Below the pieces are notes generated by a model that was given only the letters and a program-made list of their open reading frames with translations, was not told where the DNA came from and did not search any database. The position numbers and the translations under genes are program-made. Below are positions 54,674 through 64,000 of a stretch of 64,000 bases of DNA, piece after piece; within the stretch, counting starts at the first letter, position 1, and each line of letters opens with the position of its first letter. The DNA is from Caenimonas soli (GTDB lineage: Bacteria; Pseudomonadota; Gammaproteobacteria; Burkholderiales; Burkholderiaceae_C). The stretch is taken from the NCBI RefSeq assembly GCF_013155545.1, contig NZ_JABJVV010000007.1, positions 186,001 to 250,000 on the forward strand, read 5' to 3'.

Positions 54674-55140
54674 AGAAGAGCGCCGGCTTGCTGATGTACC
54701 GGCGCACCGGCGCGGGGGAAGTCGAGGTTCTGCTCGCCCATCCGGGCGGGCCGTTCTGGCGCGGCAAGGACGAAGGCGCCTGGACCATCCCCAAAGGGGA
54801 ATACGACGAGCCTGAAGACCCGCTGGCGGCAGCCCTACGCGAGTTCGGCGAGGAAACCGGCTTTGCCGTGTCGCCGCCGTTCCGGCCGCTGGGGGAGATC
54901 GTGCAGAAAAGCGGCAAGCGGATCCTCGCGTGGGCATTCGCCGGCGACTGCGATCCCGCGCAGTTGCGCAGCAATACCTTCGAAGTCGAATGGCCCCCGC
55001 GATCGGGGCGCAGGCAAAGTTTTCCCGAGATAGACCGCGTCGAGTGGTTCGCGCTCGACGCGGCGAAACGCAAGATCAATCCGGCCCAATGCGCCCTGCT
55101 CGAGCGCCTGGCAGTCGCTGCTAGAGACGCGCCGGCCTGA
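54670..55140 (+). CDS. NUDIX hydrolase
   Basis: 156 aa. Nudix box at about 42-64 (GEYDEPEDPLAAALREFGEE, then TG). The N-terminal SAGLLMYRRTGAGEVEVLLAHPGGPFWRGKD is typical of small diadenosine polyphosphate or mRNA-cap-like hydrolases. The start overlaps the ABC ATPase stop, so it is co-transcribed with the transporter by position, but no histidine-related role is known. Its last 20 bp overlap a convergent gene. Confidence 0.85.
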   Translation: MKKSAGLLMYRRTGAGEVEVLLAHPGGPFWRGKDEGAWTIPKGEYDEPEDPLAAALREFGEETGFAVSPPFRPLGEIVQKSGKRILAWAFAGDCDPAQLRSNTFEVEWPPRSGRRQSFPEIDRVEWFALDAAKRKINPAQCALLERLAVAARDAPA

Positions 55141-55540
55141 GCTTGAAGGACGGCATCCGCATGCGTTGCTGGAGTTGCCTGATGCCGAACGCGTGCTTGG
55201 CGACGTGCAGAGTCCGGCGGTCCGCCATCCTGTCCCAAGCGGCTCGCATGGCCAGCCGGGCCTCATCCATGGAAAGCCGGGAGTCCCCCTTGATGCGCTC
55301 CCAGTTGGCCCAGAGCGAGCGCTCGGCATCGTCGTAGCCGCCGCCGTACTGGGCATAGCCAATGTAGCCAACGCAATACGCAGGCGCATAGTCTTCGTAG
55401 TCGAACCCGGCGCTGTAATAGCGCTCGCGCCAGAAGGACCGGCGCCAGTAGGCGTCCTCTTCCTGCGCATTGACCCGGCTGACCGCGGCCGCCGGGTCGA
55501 TGGTGTCCTGATCGTCGAAGCTGTGCTCTGTGGATGCCAT
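55121..55540 (-). CDS. Acidic/Tyr-rich hypothetical protein
   Basis: 139 aa from MASTEHSFDD, with GAGGAGA upstream. The central region is rich in Tyr, Gly and Trp (YYSAGFDYEDYAPAYCVGYI), followed by a charged helical tail ending in basic MPSFKLRPARL. No signal peptide or membrane helix. I recognise a family of short Burkholderiales hypothetical proteins but no function. Its 3' end overlaps the NUDIX gene. Confidence 0.75.
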   Translation of the reverse strand: MASTEHSFDDQDTIDPAAAVSRVNAQEEDAYWRRSFWRERYYSAGFDYEDYAPAYCVGYIGYAQYGGGYDDAERSLWANWERIKGDSRLSMDEARLAMRAAWDRMADRRTLHVAKHAFGIRQLQQRMRMPSFKLRPARL

Positions 55541-55720
55541 GGCAGTCTCCTCGTGAAGATTTGTGAGGCCATCCTCGGCCACGCCCGGGCACTGCCGCGT
55601 AGGACGGCACGCCTGCAGGCGTGTCGGAAGAAAGGCATATTGGGACCCGGGAAAATCCCGCATTCCGGGCCCGGCCGCCCAGCCGCTATACTTTCAATAG
55701 CGTCACCAAGAGACAGACAA

Positions 55721-56158
55721 ATGGGCCGGAGCCTTGCCACGTATTACGACATCCTTCGGGTCGGCCGCGGTGCCGATCCGGACGGCGTGCGCTCGGCCTA
55801 TCGCCGGCTGGCGCAGAAATACCACCCGGACAAATTGCCCAACAATGCCGATGCCGTCCGGGTGATGGCCATGCTCAACGAGGCGTACGCCGTCCTGTCC
55901 GACCCGCGCCAGCGAGCCAGCTACGACCGGCGGATCCAGCAAGCGCAGGCCTATGCCAGCCGGGCGAAGCGCGGCGCCATGGCCCCTGTCGACGTGCCGA
56001 CCGCCGCGTGGCCGTGGTACCTGCTGTTTGCCACGATGGCGTTCGCCTTGGCCACTTTCGGCACGGTGCTCTACAAGACGCTCGTGCCCGGCGTTGCCGT
56101 CGCGGTCGCCATGCCGGCCGTCCAGTCGCCAGCCCCGGCAAAACCGGCCAAAAACTAG
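55721..56158 (+). CDS. Membrane-anchored J-domain protein
   Basis: 145 aa. An N-terminal J-domain (about 7-68) has the HPD tripeptide at 35-37 (YHPDKLP), needed to stimulate DnaK. A single membrane helix (WPWYLLFATMAFALATFGTVLY, about 92-113) and a short Ala/Pro-rich tail follow. It has no Gly/Phe or zinc-finger region, so it is a DnaJ-like co-chaperone directed to the membrane. Start ATG at 55721; frames further upstream are antisense to the neighbouring gene. Confidence 0.85.
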   Translation: MGRSLATYYDILRVGRGADPDGVRSAYRRLAQKYHPDKLPNNADAVRVMAMLNEAYAVLSDPRQRASYDRRIQQAQAYASRAKRGAMAPVDVPTAAWPWYLLFATMAFALATFGTVLYKTLVPGVAVAVAMPAVQSPAPAKPAKN

Positions 56159-56226
56159 GGGCTGTCGCCTTCGTGGCTGGCGTGCCGCGCCCCTGCGCGG
56201 ATACTCCCGGGCAACCGGAGAAACTC

Positions 56227-57000
56227 ATGGACATTCGTGGAAAAGTCGCCATCGTGACCGGTGGCGCAAGCGGCATCGGTGCCGGGCTGGCAAAGCGATT
56301 CGTGGCCGAGGGCGCGCGCGGCGTCGTCGTTGCCGACGTCAACCTGGAACGCGCCGAGGGCGTGGCCCGCGAGATCGGCGCGGTCGCCGTGCGGTGCGAC
56401 GTCAGCCGCGAGGCCGACATCCAGGCCCTGGTGGCGACGACACGCGAGCGCTTCGGCCAGGTGGACATCTTCATGTCCAACGCCGGCATCCTGGGCCGGG
56501 AGGGCGGCATCGAGCTGGAGGATGCGCTGTGGGACAAGATGTGGCAGATCCACGGCATGGCCCATGTGTGGGCCGCACGGGCCGTGGTGCCGGAAATGGT
56601 GGCGCGGGGAGAAGGCTACTTCGTGGTCACGGCCTCGGCAGCGGGGCTGCTCAACATCGTGGAAAGCGCCCCCTATGGGGTAACTAAGCACGCGGCGCTG
56701 GCCTTCGCCGAATGGTTGCGAATTGCCTACGGCCGCCGTGGCGTTCGGGTGTCGTGCCTTTGCCCGCAGTCGGTGCAGACCGATATGGTCACCGGCGACG
56801 GCGGCTCGGCCGGCCATGACGGCATCCTGACGCCCGAGCAGGTCGCCGAGGAAGTCGTGGCGACGATGCGCGACGAGAAATTCCTGGCCCTGCCCCATCC
56901 GTCGGTGGCCAAGTACTTCCTCAACAAGGCCCAGGACTACGACCGCTGGATCGGCGGCATGCAGAAGCTGTATGCCATGCACTCGGCCAAGGGCGCCTGA
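56227..57000 (+). CDS. Short-chain dehydrogenase/reductase
   Basis: 257 aa. Cofactor motif VTGGASGIGAG (10-20), NAG at 85-87 and the catalytic Y150-x3-K154 (SAPYGVTKHAAL) with the upstream Ser. The acidic residue after the second strand (VVADVN) suggests NAD(H) preference. Substrate unknown. GGAG precedes the ATG. Convergent with a small membrane protein 9 bp away. Confidence 0.9.
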   Translation: MDIRGKVAIVTGGASGIGAGLAKRFVAEGARGVVVADVNLERAEGVAREIGAVAVRCDVSREADIQALVATTRERFGQVDIFMSNAGILGREGGIELEDALWDKMWQIHGMAHVWAARAVVPEMVARGEGYFVVTASAAGLLNIVESAPYGVTKHAALAFAEWLRIAYGRRGVRVSCLCPQSVQTDMVTGDGGSAGHDGILTPEQVAEEVVATMRDEKFLALPHPSVAKYFLNKAQDYDRWIGGMQKLYAMHSAKGA

Positions 57001-57009
57001 GCAAGCGCC

Positions 57010-57147
57010 TTACTTCCCGAACAGGCCGACGGCACCGACGATGATCAGGTAGACCGCCACGATGTAGTTGAGCAGCCGCGGCATGAGGAGGATCAGGATG
57101 CCGGCCACGAGTGCTGCGACGGGACCGATATGCGGAATGAGGTTCAT
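57010..57147 (-). CDS. Small membrane protein, DUF3096
   Basis: 45 aa encoded from the ATG at 57147, with GGGAG seven bases upstream. Two hydrophobic helices (PVAALVAGILILLMP and NYIVAVYLIIVGAVGLF) joined by a short Arg-containing turn match the DUF3096 family. Likely an inner-membrane miniprotein; function unknown. Confidence 0.8.
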   Translation of the reverse strand: MNLIPHIGPVAALVAGILILLMPRLLNYIVAVYLIIVGAVGLFGK

Positions 57148-57219
57148 GCTGGATCTCCCTGTTGTGTGGGCCGCAGTATGACCCAGCGGGGCCCTGCGTG
57201 GGGCCGTCCTGCACTCAGC

Positions 57220-57468
57220 TCAGCCGAAAACTCCCTTGGCCAGATGCCGCGCGAAACTCTCGGTCCATGACCGCCCGGCGCTGGCCTCGTACTGCGCCGC
57301 GGCGCTGCGCGTAGCCACGTGAACACGGCGCAGCGTGCGTCCCAAGCCAGCCAGTGTCGCCTCGAACAGCTCGGCCTTGAATGCCAGCGGATCCCTGCCG
57401 CTGGCGCGGATGGCCTGCTCGAAGTCTTGCCGCTCGGTGGCGGAAATGTCTGCACGGTGAACCAGCAT
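57220..57468 (-). CDS. Small hypothetical protein
   Basis: 82 aa from MLVHRADISATERQ, preceded by AAAGG. Mostly helical and charged, with FEQAIRASGRDPLAFKAELFEA and a C-terminal WTESFARHLAKGVFG. No membrane segment. I recognise similar Burkholderiales proteins annotated only as hypothetical. Confidence 0.65.
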   Translation of the reverse strand: MLVHRADISATERQDFEQAIRASGRDPLAFKAELFEATLAGLGRTLRRVHVATRSAAAQYEASAGRSWTESFARHLAKGVFG

Positions 57469-57555
57469 GTGAAGACCTTTCGAATCCCTACGCCCGTTCA
57501 ACGCGCGGATGAACGGGCCCGATGCTGGGGATTACGCTGATGGCTCGGCAGGAAC

Positions 57556-57774
57556 TTTCAAGCGCCGACCGTCAACACCGCCGCCCGCCTGCAGGAGCTG
57601 TGCAAGGGCTATGGCGCACGGCTGGTGATTTCGCAGCAAGTGTTGCAGGGTGCCAAGGTGGACGCATCGCGGCTGGCGCGACACACGATTTCCGTGCGCG
57701 GCCGCACGGCAGACCTGGTCATCTACGCCGTCGCTTCGCCGAGCGAACTGAAATTGGAATCTGACCCCACTTAG
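57556..57774 (+). pseudogene. Remnant of a class III adenylate/guanylate cyclase gene
   Basis: In the frame ending at TAG 57772-57774 the DNA reads VNTAARLQELCKGYGARLVI followed by VDASRLARHTISVRGRTADLVIYAV, the C-terminal end of a class III cyclase domain (VNTAARL includes the transition-state Asn and Arg). Nothing upstream of 57556 continues the domain, so the rest of the gene is lost. The end TTGGAATCTGACCCCA resembles sequence often seen beside transposon ends. Confidence 0.75.
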
Positions 57775-57789
57775 CGTTCCTAGCGCCAC

Positions 57790-58059
57790 TTAGCGTTCCA
57801 GTCTCGTGGCGAACCGGGCCCTGGCCTTAGCGGCCTCGATCTCGCGATTCTTGGGCTCGGACGTGGTGACCAGTGACGCGATCAGGTCGCGGGCCACCGC
57901 GGCTATCTCTTCGACGGCGCGATCGAAGGCTTCCTCGTTGGCCTTGGACGGCACATTGAACCCGCTCAGTTTGCGAACGAATTGCAGCGATGCATCCCGT
58001 ATCTCCAGCTCGGTGGCCGGCGGCTCGAAATTGAACAGGGTCTTGATGTTGCGACACAT
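57790..58059 (-). CDS. DUF2277 protein
   Basis: 89 aa, close to the family length. MCRNIKTLFNFEPPATE is the hallmark N-terminus, and RKLSGFNVPSKANEEAFDRA follows. Small helical cytoplasmic protein of unknown function found in many proteobacteria and actinobacteria. It is flanked by inverted repeats and by a cyclase remnant. Confidence 0.88.
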   Translation of the reverse strand: MCRNIKTLFNFEPPATELEIRDASLQFVRKLSGFNVPSKANEEAFDRAVEEIAAVARDLIASLVTTSEPKNREIEAAKARARFATRLER

Positions 58060-58205
58060 GATGTTTCACTCTCCGCGTAATCCCCAGCTAAGAAGCCGCT
58101 AAGTGCCAGCTAAAGGCCGCCATCTACAGTCACTGCACGGCTGACGCGCAAGGTCTGCGTACCGGCCGAAGCCCAAGTTCTGTTTGCCCTGAAAGGAAAA
58201 TTACC

Positions 58206-58565
58206 ATGAAATTCAAGATCGCTTCCGCCCTCCTCGTCGCCGCCGTTGCCGGCACCGCCTTCGCCGAGACCCCCACCGTGGTCAAGGAGCCTTTCGTCTC
58301 TACCAAGAGCCGCGCCGAGGTGCAGGCCGAACTGTTCGCCTACAAGCAGGCCGGCGTGAACCCCTGGTCCACGTCGTACAACCAGTTGGCGGGCTTCAAG
58401 AGCACCGCCAGCCGCCAGCAAGTGGTGGCTGAATACCTGGGCGCCCGCAACGAAGTGGCGGCTATCAACGGCGAAGACAGTGGCTCTGCCTACCTGGCCC
58501 AGGCCTCTGCGCAACGCACCCGCAGCGGCCCGATCCTGGCCGGCCATCCCGTCAACGCGCAGTAA
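58206..58565 (+). CDS. DUF4148 secreted protein
   Basis: 119 aa. Signal peptide MKFKIASALLVAAVAGTAFA, then a DUF4148-type segment (SRAEVQAELFAYKQAGVNPW, the recurrent motif of Burkholderiales secreted proteins) and a Gln/Arg-containing tail. AAGGAAA precedes the ATG. Periplasmic, function unknown; these genes are often stress-induced. Confidence 0.88.
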   Translation: MKFKIASALLVAAVAGTAFAETPTVVKEPFVSTKSRAEVQAELFAYKQAGVNPWSTSYNQLAGFKSTASRQQVVAEYLGARNEVAAINGEDSGSAYLAQASAQRTRSGPILAGHPVNAQ

Positions 58566-58580
58566 GACCCGCGTGCCGAC

Positions 58581-59057
58581 TCAGCTGTTGCGCGATCGAG
58601 CCTTCTTGGCTCGAGAGGGACCGTTCGGCCGCACCCGCGTGACAGCTGTCTCGTCGGCACTTCCCGATTGAAGGACCTCCTGCATGGCGTGCAGCAGGGG
58701 GTTCTGACGGGCCGTCTCACCAAAGCTGCGGCCGGCTCCCAGCGAAACCAGCGCGCCCACCGTGTCCATCCATTGCAGCCACCCCTGGGTCATCAGGTCG
58801 AAAGTGGTGCGCTGCATTTGCGCGGCGAGGTTCAGGCCCAGGCCGGGAGTTGCGGCCACGGGGGCCTGGCTGACCGCAATGCTGGGAGCTACGGCGACCT
58901 CGCTTGCTTCCGGGCTGGCGCCTGCGCGGGCCAGCCGGTCCAGGCCGTCACTGATGTTTTGGGATGACGACAGTGTCATCTCCAGCGTGCGCATGCCGAG
59001 GTCGGTCCAGAGCATCACGGGATTGAACGAATTAGGTATGTCGAGGTCCTTGGCCAT
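58581..59057 (-). CDS. Hypothetical protein, possibly phasin-like
   Basis: 158 aa. N-terminal helix (FNPVMLWTDLGMRTLEMTLSSSQNISDGLDR), an Ala/Pro/Val-rich linker (about 47-72) and a second amphipathic stretch (MQRTTFDLMTQGWLQWMDTV), with a basic C-terminus (RAKKARSRNS). The amphipathic helices plus Ala-rich linker recall phasins that coat polyhydroxyalkanoate granules, but there is no clear family match. Confidence 0.6.
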   Translation of the reverse strand: MAKDLDIPNSFNPVMLWTDLGMRTLEMTLSSSQNISDGLDRLARAGASPEASEVAVAPSIAVSQAPVAATPGLGLNLAAQMQRTTFDLMTQGWLQWMDTVGALVSLGAGRSFGETARQNPLLHAMQEVLQSGSADETAVTRVRPNGPSRAKKARSRNS

Positions 59058-59235
59058 GGGTTGGTTCCGGTTGAGAGCATCTGGGTGGAGAGTGCGCGAC
59101 CCAAACGTTGGTTGGTGCGCGCTTGCGTATGTGCGGCGGCTAGCGGCCGCAAGACCGGGCGGAGCGAAAGAATAGCGTCACCTGCGCTCAGCCGGAGTGA
59201 CAAAGTAATTTCGCCGTTGCGAGGCTTGGCAGCGC

Positions 59236-59481
59236 TCAGGCTTTCGGCGTCTTCGGCTCGACGTCGCTGATATCGGCTGCGGCCCGCCCGGGCCTTACGA
59301 TATTTGCTCTTCGCGGGCGGACGACGAAGGGCAAGGTGGACTTGCCGGTCAGCCTGGCCCACGCGGCGCGGACACCCCACACTGCGAGCATCAACGCGGC
59401 GGCCACGCTCAAGCTGGCAGCGAACACAAGACCGGCGGCCAGCAGGAAGAGCCGGACAAAAAAAGTCATGAATGTAGGCAT
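59236..59481 (-). CDS. Small single- or double-pass membrane protein
   Basis: 81 aa. Hydrophobic stretch FMTFFVRLFLLAAGLVFAASLSVAAALMLAVW (about 4-35) followed by a basic cytoplasmic tail (RPRRANIVRPGR). No family recognised. It stands alone; the 178-bp spacer to the phasin-like gene shows nothing further. Confidence 0.6.
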   Translation of the reverse strand: MPTFMTFFVRLFLLAAGLVFAASLSVAAALMLAVWGVRAAWARLTGKSTLPFVVRPRRANIVRPGRAAADISDVEPKTPKA

Positions 59482-59533
59482 GCTCGCGAGTATGACCCCA
59501 GGCTATTAGGTGACGATGAGGGAGCGGACCCCC

Positions 59534-62167
<2,634 letters not shown>

Positions 62168-62189
62168 GGCAATTACTCCGTTCGCCTGA

Positions 62190-62217
62190 AGCTTAGGCTT
62201 CACCCCGGCTTTTCAAG
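62190..62217 (-). promoter_or_regulatory. Sigma-32-like promoter of clpB
   Basis: On the minus strand CTTGAAA (62217-62211), a perfect heat-shock -35, is followed after 13 bp by CCTAAGCT (62197-62190), a partial match to the -10 CCCCATNT. It lies 23 bp before the clpB ATG, where a heat-shock promoter is expected. Confidence 0.5.
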
Positions 62218-62267
62218 GGTCAATGTACGCTTCTGGCGCCCGGGTGCCTGTGACTAGAATCCATCTC

Positions 62268-62846
62268 ATGAAGATTCACCAGCTTTCAGTGACCTACCTT
62301 GCGGAGCAGGATCGCATCCTGATGCGGGTCAATACCGCGGCCGCCGAGGAGATGCGCCTGTGGCTGACCCGCCGCCTGATGCTGGGCCTGTGGCCCCTGC
62401 TGAGCAAATTGCTGACCAAGCACCTGCTCAAGCTGGAAGCCGCCGGGAGTTCTCTCGAATCCGCCGACGAGGACTTGAAGAAGATGCTGGCCGAATTTCG
62501 CAAGGAAGAGTTTCTCAAGCACGCGGACTTCGACACCCCTTACCAGGAGAATCAGGCGCAGCTTCCCTTGGGCGAGGAACCCCTGCTGGTGACAGACGTG
62601 GACGCATCGCCGCTGCCCAATGGCCGGTTGCGGCTGAGCTTCAACGAGCGCCCGCCGGGCGTGGAGAAGCCCCGCAGCTTCCAGATGGAGATGGAACCCA
62701 AACTGATGCAGGGCCTGATGCACCTGCTGGAGCAGGCGCTGACCCGCTCGCAATGGCCGGAAGCCTTTGGCGCCGGCCCTGTGGCGGTGGAAGACGGTTC
62801 CGTCGAGGAAGATTCTTCGATCCGCAAGCCTCGTTACCTGAACTGA
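62268..62846 (+). CDS. Hypothetical protein
   Basis: 192 aa from MKIHQLSVTYLAEQDRILMR. Begins with a beta-rich start and EEMRLWLTRRLMLGLWPLLSKLL, then a charged helical middle and a region ending MEPKLMQGLMHLLEQALTRS. I recognise similar genes next to clpB in Burkholderiales but no function is assigned. It diverges from clpB by 100 bp and stops 3 bp before the convergent flavoprotein gene. Confidence 0.72.
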   Translation: MKIHQLSVTYLAEQDRILMRVNTAAAEEMRLWLTRRLMLGLWPLLSKLLTKHLLKLEAAGSSLESADEDLKKMLAEFRKEEFLKHADFDTPYQENQAQLPLGEEPLLVTDVDASPLPNGRLRLSFNERPPGVEKPRSFQMEMEPKLMQGLMHLLEQALTRSQWPEAFGAGPVAVEDGSVEEDSSIRKPRYLN

Positions 62847-62849
62847 CAG

Positions 62850-64000
62850 CTATTTGCCGGACGGGTCCAACGAAAAACCGGCGATGCGCTTGTATTCCTC
62901 CGACATGCGGCGCAATTCTTCCTGGCTGATCAGGTCGTCGATGTGCCTGAACGGTTTGCCGCCACTGAGTTCGTCCACCTTGATGTTGATGAAATCCGGC
63001 GGCATGGTGCGATTGGTTTCGACGATCTTCGAGGTCGGCCCCAGGCGCAAGGCCTCATAGGCCGACAGCGCGCCGGGCCCGTCAGCCGCAGTGGCCAGTT
63101 GCTGCGCCAGCGTGCGGGCGTCGATGATGGCTTGGGCGGACCCGTTGGATCCGCGCGGGTACATGGGATGAGCGGCATCGCCCAGCAGCGTGACGCGGCC
63201 GAAGGTCCACTGCGGCACGGGGTCCCTGTCCACCATCGGGTACTCGAAGATGTTCCCGGCCCCCTCGATCAGGGCCGGAACGTCGAGCCAGTCAAAACGC
63301 CAGTCCTTGAAGATCTCGGCGAAGTCCTGCGGGCGGCCGGGCTTGTTCCAGTCGTTCATGGGCGCGCCTTCGCGGCGAATCTCGGCAACCCAGTTCACCA
63401 GCTGGTTGCCCTGTCCGTCCACGTTGTCGGCGATGGGATAGATCACCATCTTGCCGGTCTCTATCGAGCCGACACGCAAGTAGCTCTTGCCGCTGAGGAT
63501 AGGCCGGTGGACTGTGACGCCGCGCCAGGTGTTGATGCCGCCAAAGGCGAGCTTTTCATGAGGATAGAACTGGCGGCGCACGGCGGAGTTGACGCCATCG
63601 CAGGCCACCACCACGTCGGCGTGGACCGGCGCAAGCGGGGCATCGCTGCTGCTGCGGAAATGGATGGTCGCGCTGCCCGCCGCCTGCTCCACCCCAACAC
63701 AGCGATGGTCGAGGTGAACATGCTGGGCACCCAGGCGTTGCAGCACGGCTTCGTAGAGCACGCGATGCAGTTTGCCGCGGTGGATGCCGATTTCCGGCAA
63801 CTCGTAGCCGGCGTGGCGACCCCGCGGCTCGCGGTAGATGAACTGCCCGAAGCGATTGAAGAACACGCTCTCCAGGTTCTCGATGCCCGCGGCCTCGAGT
63901 TGGAGCTGCAGGCCCAGCTCAGCCAGTTCGCGCATCGCGTGCGGCAGCAAGGTGATGCCTACGCCGATCTCGCGCACCTCGGGAATGGTTTCGTACAGAT
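62850..64000 (-). CDS. PhzS-like flavin-dependent monooxygenase (5' end beyond window)
   Basis: At least 383 aa; the N-terminal GxGxxG part lies beyond the right edge, since the frame stays open upstream of the first possible start at 63977 and continues in a conserved way (YETIPEVREIGVGI). The DG motif VACDGVNSAVRR and the GD motif VTLLGDAAHPMYPRGSNGSAQAI identify a group A flavoprotein hydroxylase. The closest type I recognise is the PhzS-like flavin-dependent oxidoreductases. Substrate unknown. Confidence 0.88.
   Translation of the reverse strand, partial: LYETIPEVREIGVGITLLPHAMRELAELGLQLQLEAAGIENLESVFFNRFGQFIYREPRGRHAGYELPEIGIHRGKLHRVLYEAVLQRLGAQHVHLDHRCVGVEQAAGSATIHFRSSSDAPLAPVHADVVVACDGVNSAVRRQFYPHEKLAFGGINTWRGVTVHRPILSGKSYLRVGSIETGKMVIYPIADNVDGQGNQLVNWVAEIRREGAPMNDWNKPGRPQDFAEIFKDWRFDWLDVPALIEGAGNIFEYPMVDRDPVPQWTFGRVTLLGDAAHPMYPRGSNGSAQAIIDARTLAQQLATAADGPGALSAYEALRLGPTSKIVETNRTMPPDFINIKVDELSGGKPFRHIDDLISQEELRRMSEEYKRIAGFSLDPSGK

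Larger units (their letters stand above)
57524..58088. repeat. 14-bp inverted repeat flanking a cyclase remnant and the DUF2277 gene
   Basis: GCTGGGGATTACGC (57524-57537) and GCGTAATCCCCAGC (58075-58088) are exact inverses 537 bp apart. Between them lie a 3' remnant of a nucleotide cyclase gene and the whole DUF2277 gene. Smaller repeats nest inside: CACTTAGCG at 57768 and 57786 against CGCTAAGTG at 58097, just outside the right arm. It looks like an insertion or rearrangement scar. Confidence 0.55.

Noticed and set aside
57502..57790. Insertion sequence
   Set aside because: No transposase or long terminal repeats; only scar-like words and a 14-bp inverted repeat remain.

Overview
The window is high-GC bacterial chromosome, most likely from a betaproteobacterium of the order Burkholderiales, probably Comamonadaceae (Ramlibacter/Variovorax-like). 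This rests on the gene order thrS-infC-rpmI-rplT-pheS-pheT-ihfA-merR-tRNA-Pro, an orphan Bug-type TctC receptor, TRAP transporters, DUF4148 and DUF2277 proteins, a histone H1-like/SWIB protein and a gspA/gspB pair. Assignment is by recognition of families; no database search was possible.

Layout. 1-4262: a GntR/FCD regulator (cut by the left edge) diverges from a four-gene Rieske oxygenase / glutamine-synthetase-like / ferredoxin / ABM-domain operon that ends at a bidirectional terminator. 4280-4954: OmpA-type lipoprotein. 5065-12955: a MarR regulator diverges from a gentisate-pathway operon (flavin hydroxylase, unknown FAD enzyme, gentisate dioxygenase, FAH-family hydrolase) followed by a complete TRAP transporter. 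12980-16325: zinc-ribbon NUDIX protein facing a signalling pair (cyclase-FHA protein and Ser/Thr kinase). 16473-24555 is the conserved translation block on the minus strand, with an apparent threonine-rich leader peptide and attenuator before thrS, an ATC start on infC, hairpin repeats between infC and rpmI, and a terminator-like hairpin before pheS. 24602-28949: a small Cys-rich protein, isocitrate lyase with paired palindromes upstream, and two EamA transporters with an Lrp regulator. 29083-30157: H1-like/SWIB protein and a 631-bp gene-free spacer with two inverted repeat elements.

30158-36876: a ThDP enzyme divergent from a TetR regulator, then a Bug receptor / Gfo-Idh-MocA / DUF993 / TIM-barrel isomerase operon of unknown substrate. 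36884-43574: bactofilin, a secreted protein, a periplasmic histidine phosphatase with GspB and GspA/ExeA, an MFS transporter and an AraC regulator. 43575-44120: a second gene-free spacer with two more copies of the same repeat family. 44121-54673: the histidine utilisation locus, with hutC-hutD-hutI-hutG-hutF leftward and hutU-hutH plus a NitT/TauT-type ABC transporter rightward; a HutC-type operator fills the spacer of the hutU promoter. 54670-64000: NUDIX, a membrane DnaJ protein, an SDR, small DUF proteins, a cyclase gene remnant, clpB with a heat-shock-like promoter, and a PhzS-like flavoprotein cut by the right edge.

The window is mostly ordinary core and catabolic chromosome. The most unusual items are the thrS leader peptide, the four-copy repeat family whose paired arms differ while its core is kept, the oxygenase/GS-like operon, and the DUF993 operon. 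Several convergent gene pairs touch or overlap, and many operon junctions use ATGA overlaps.
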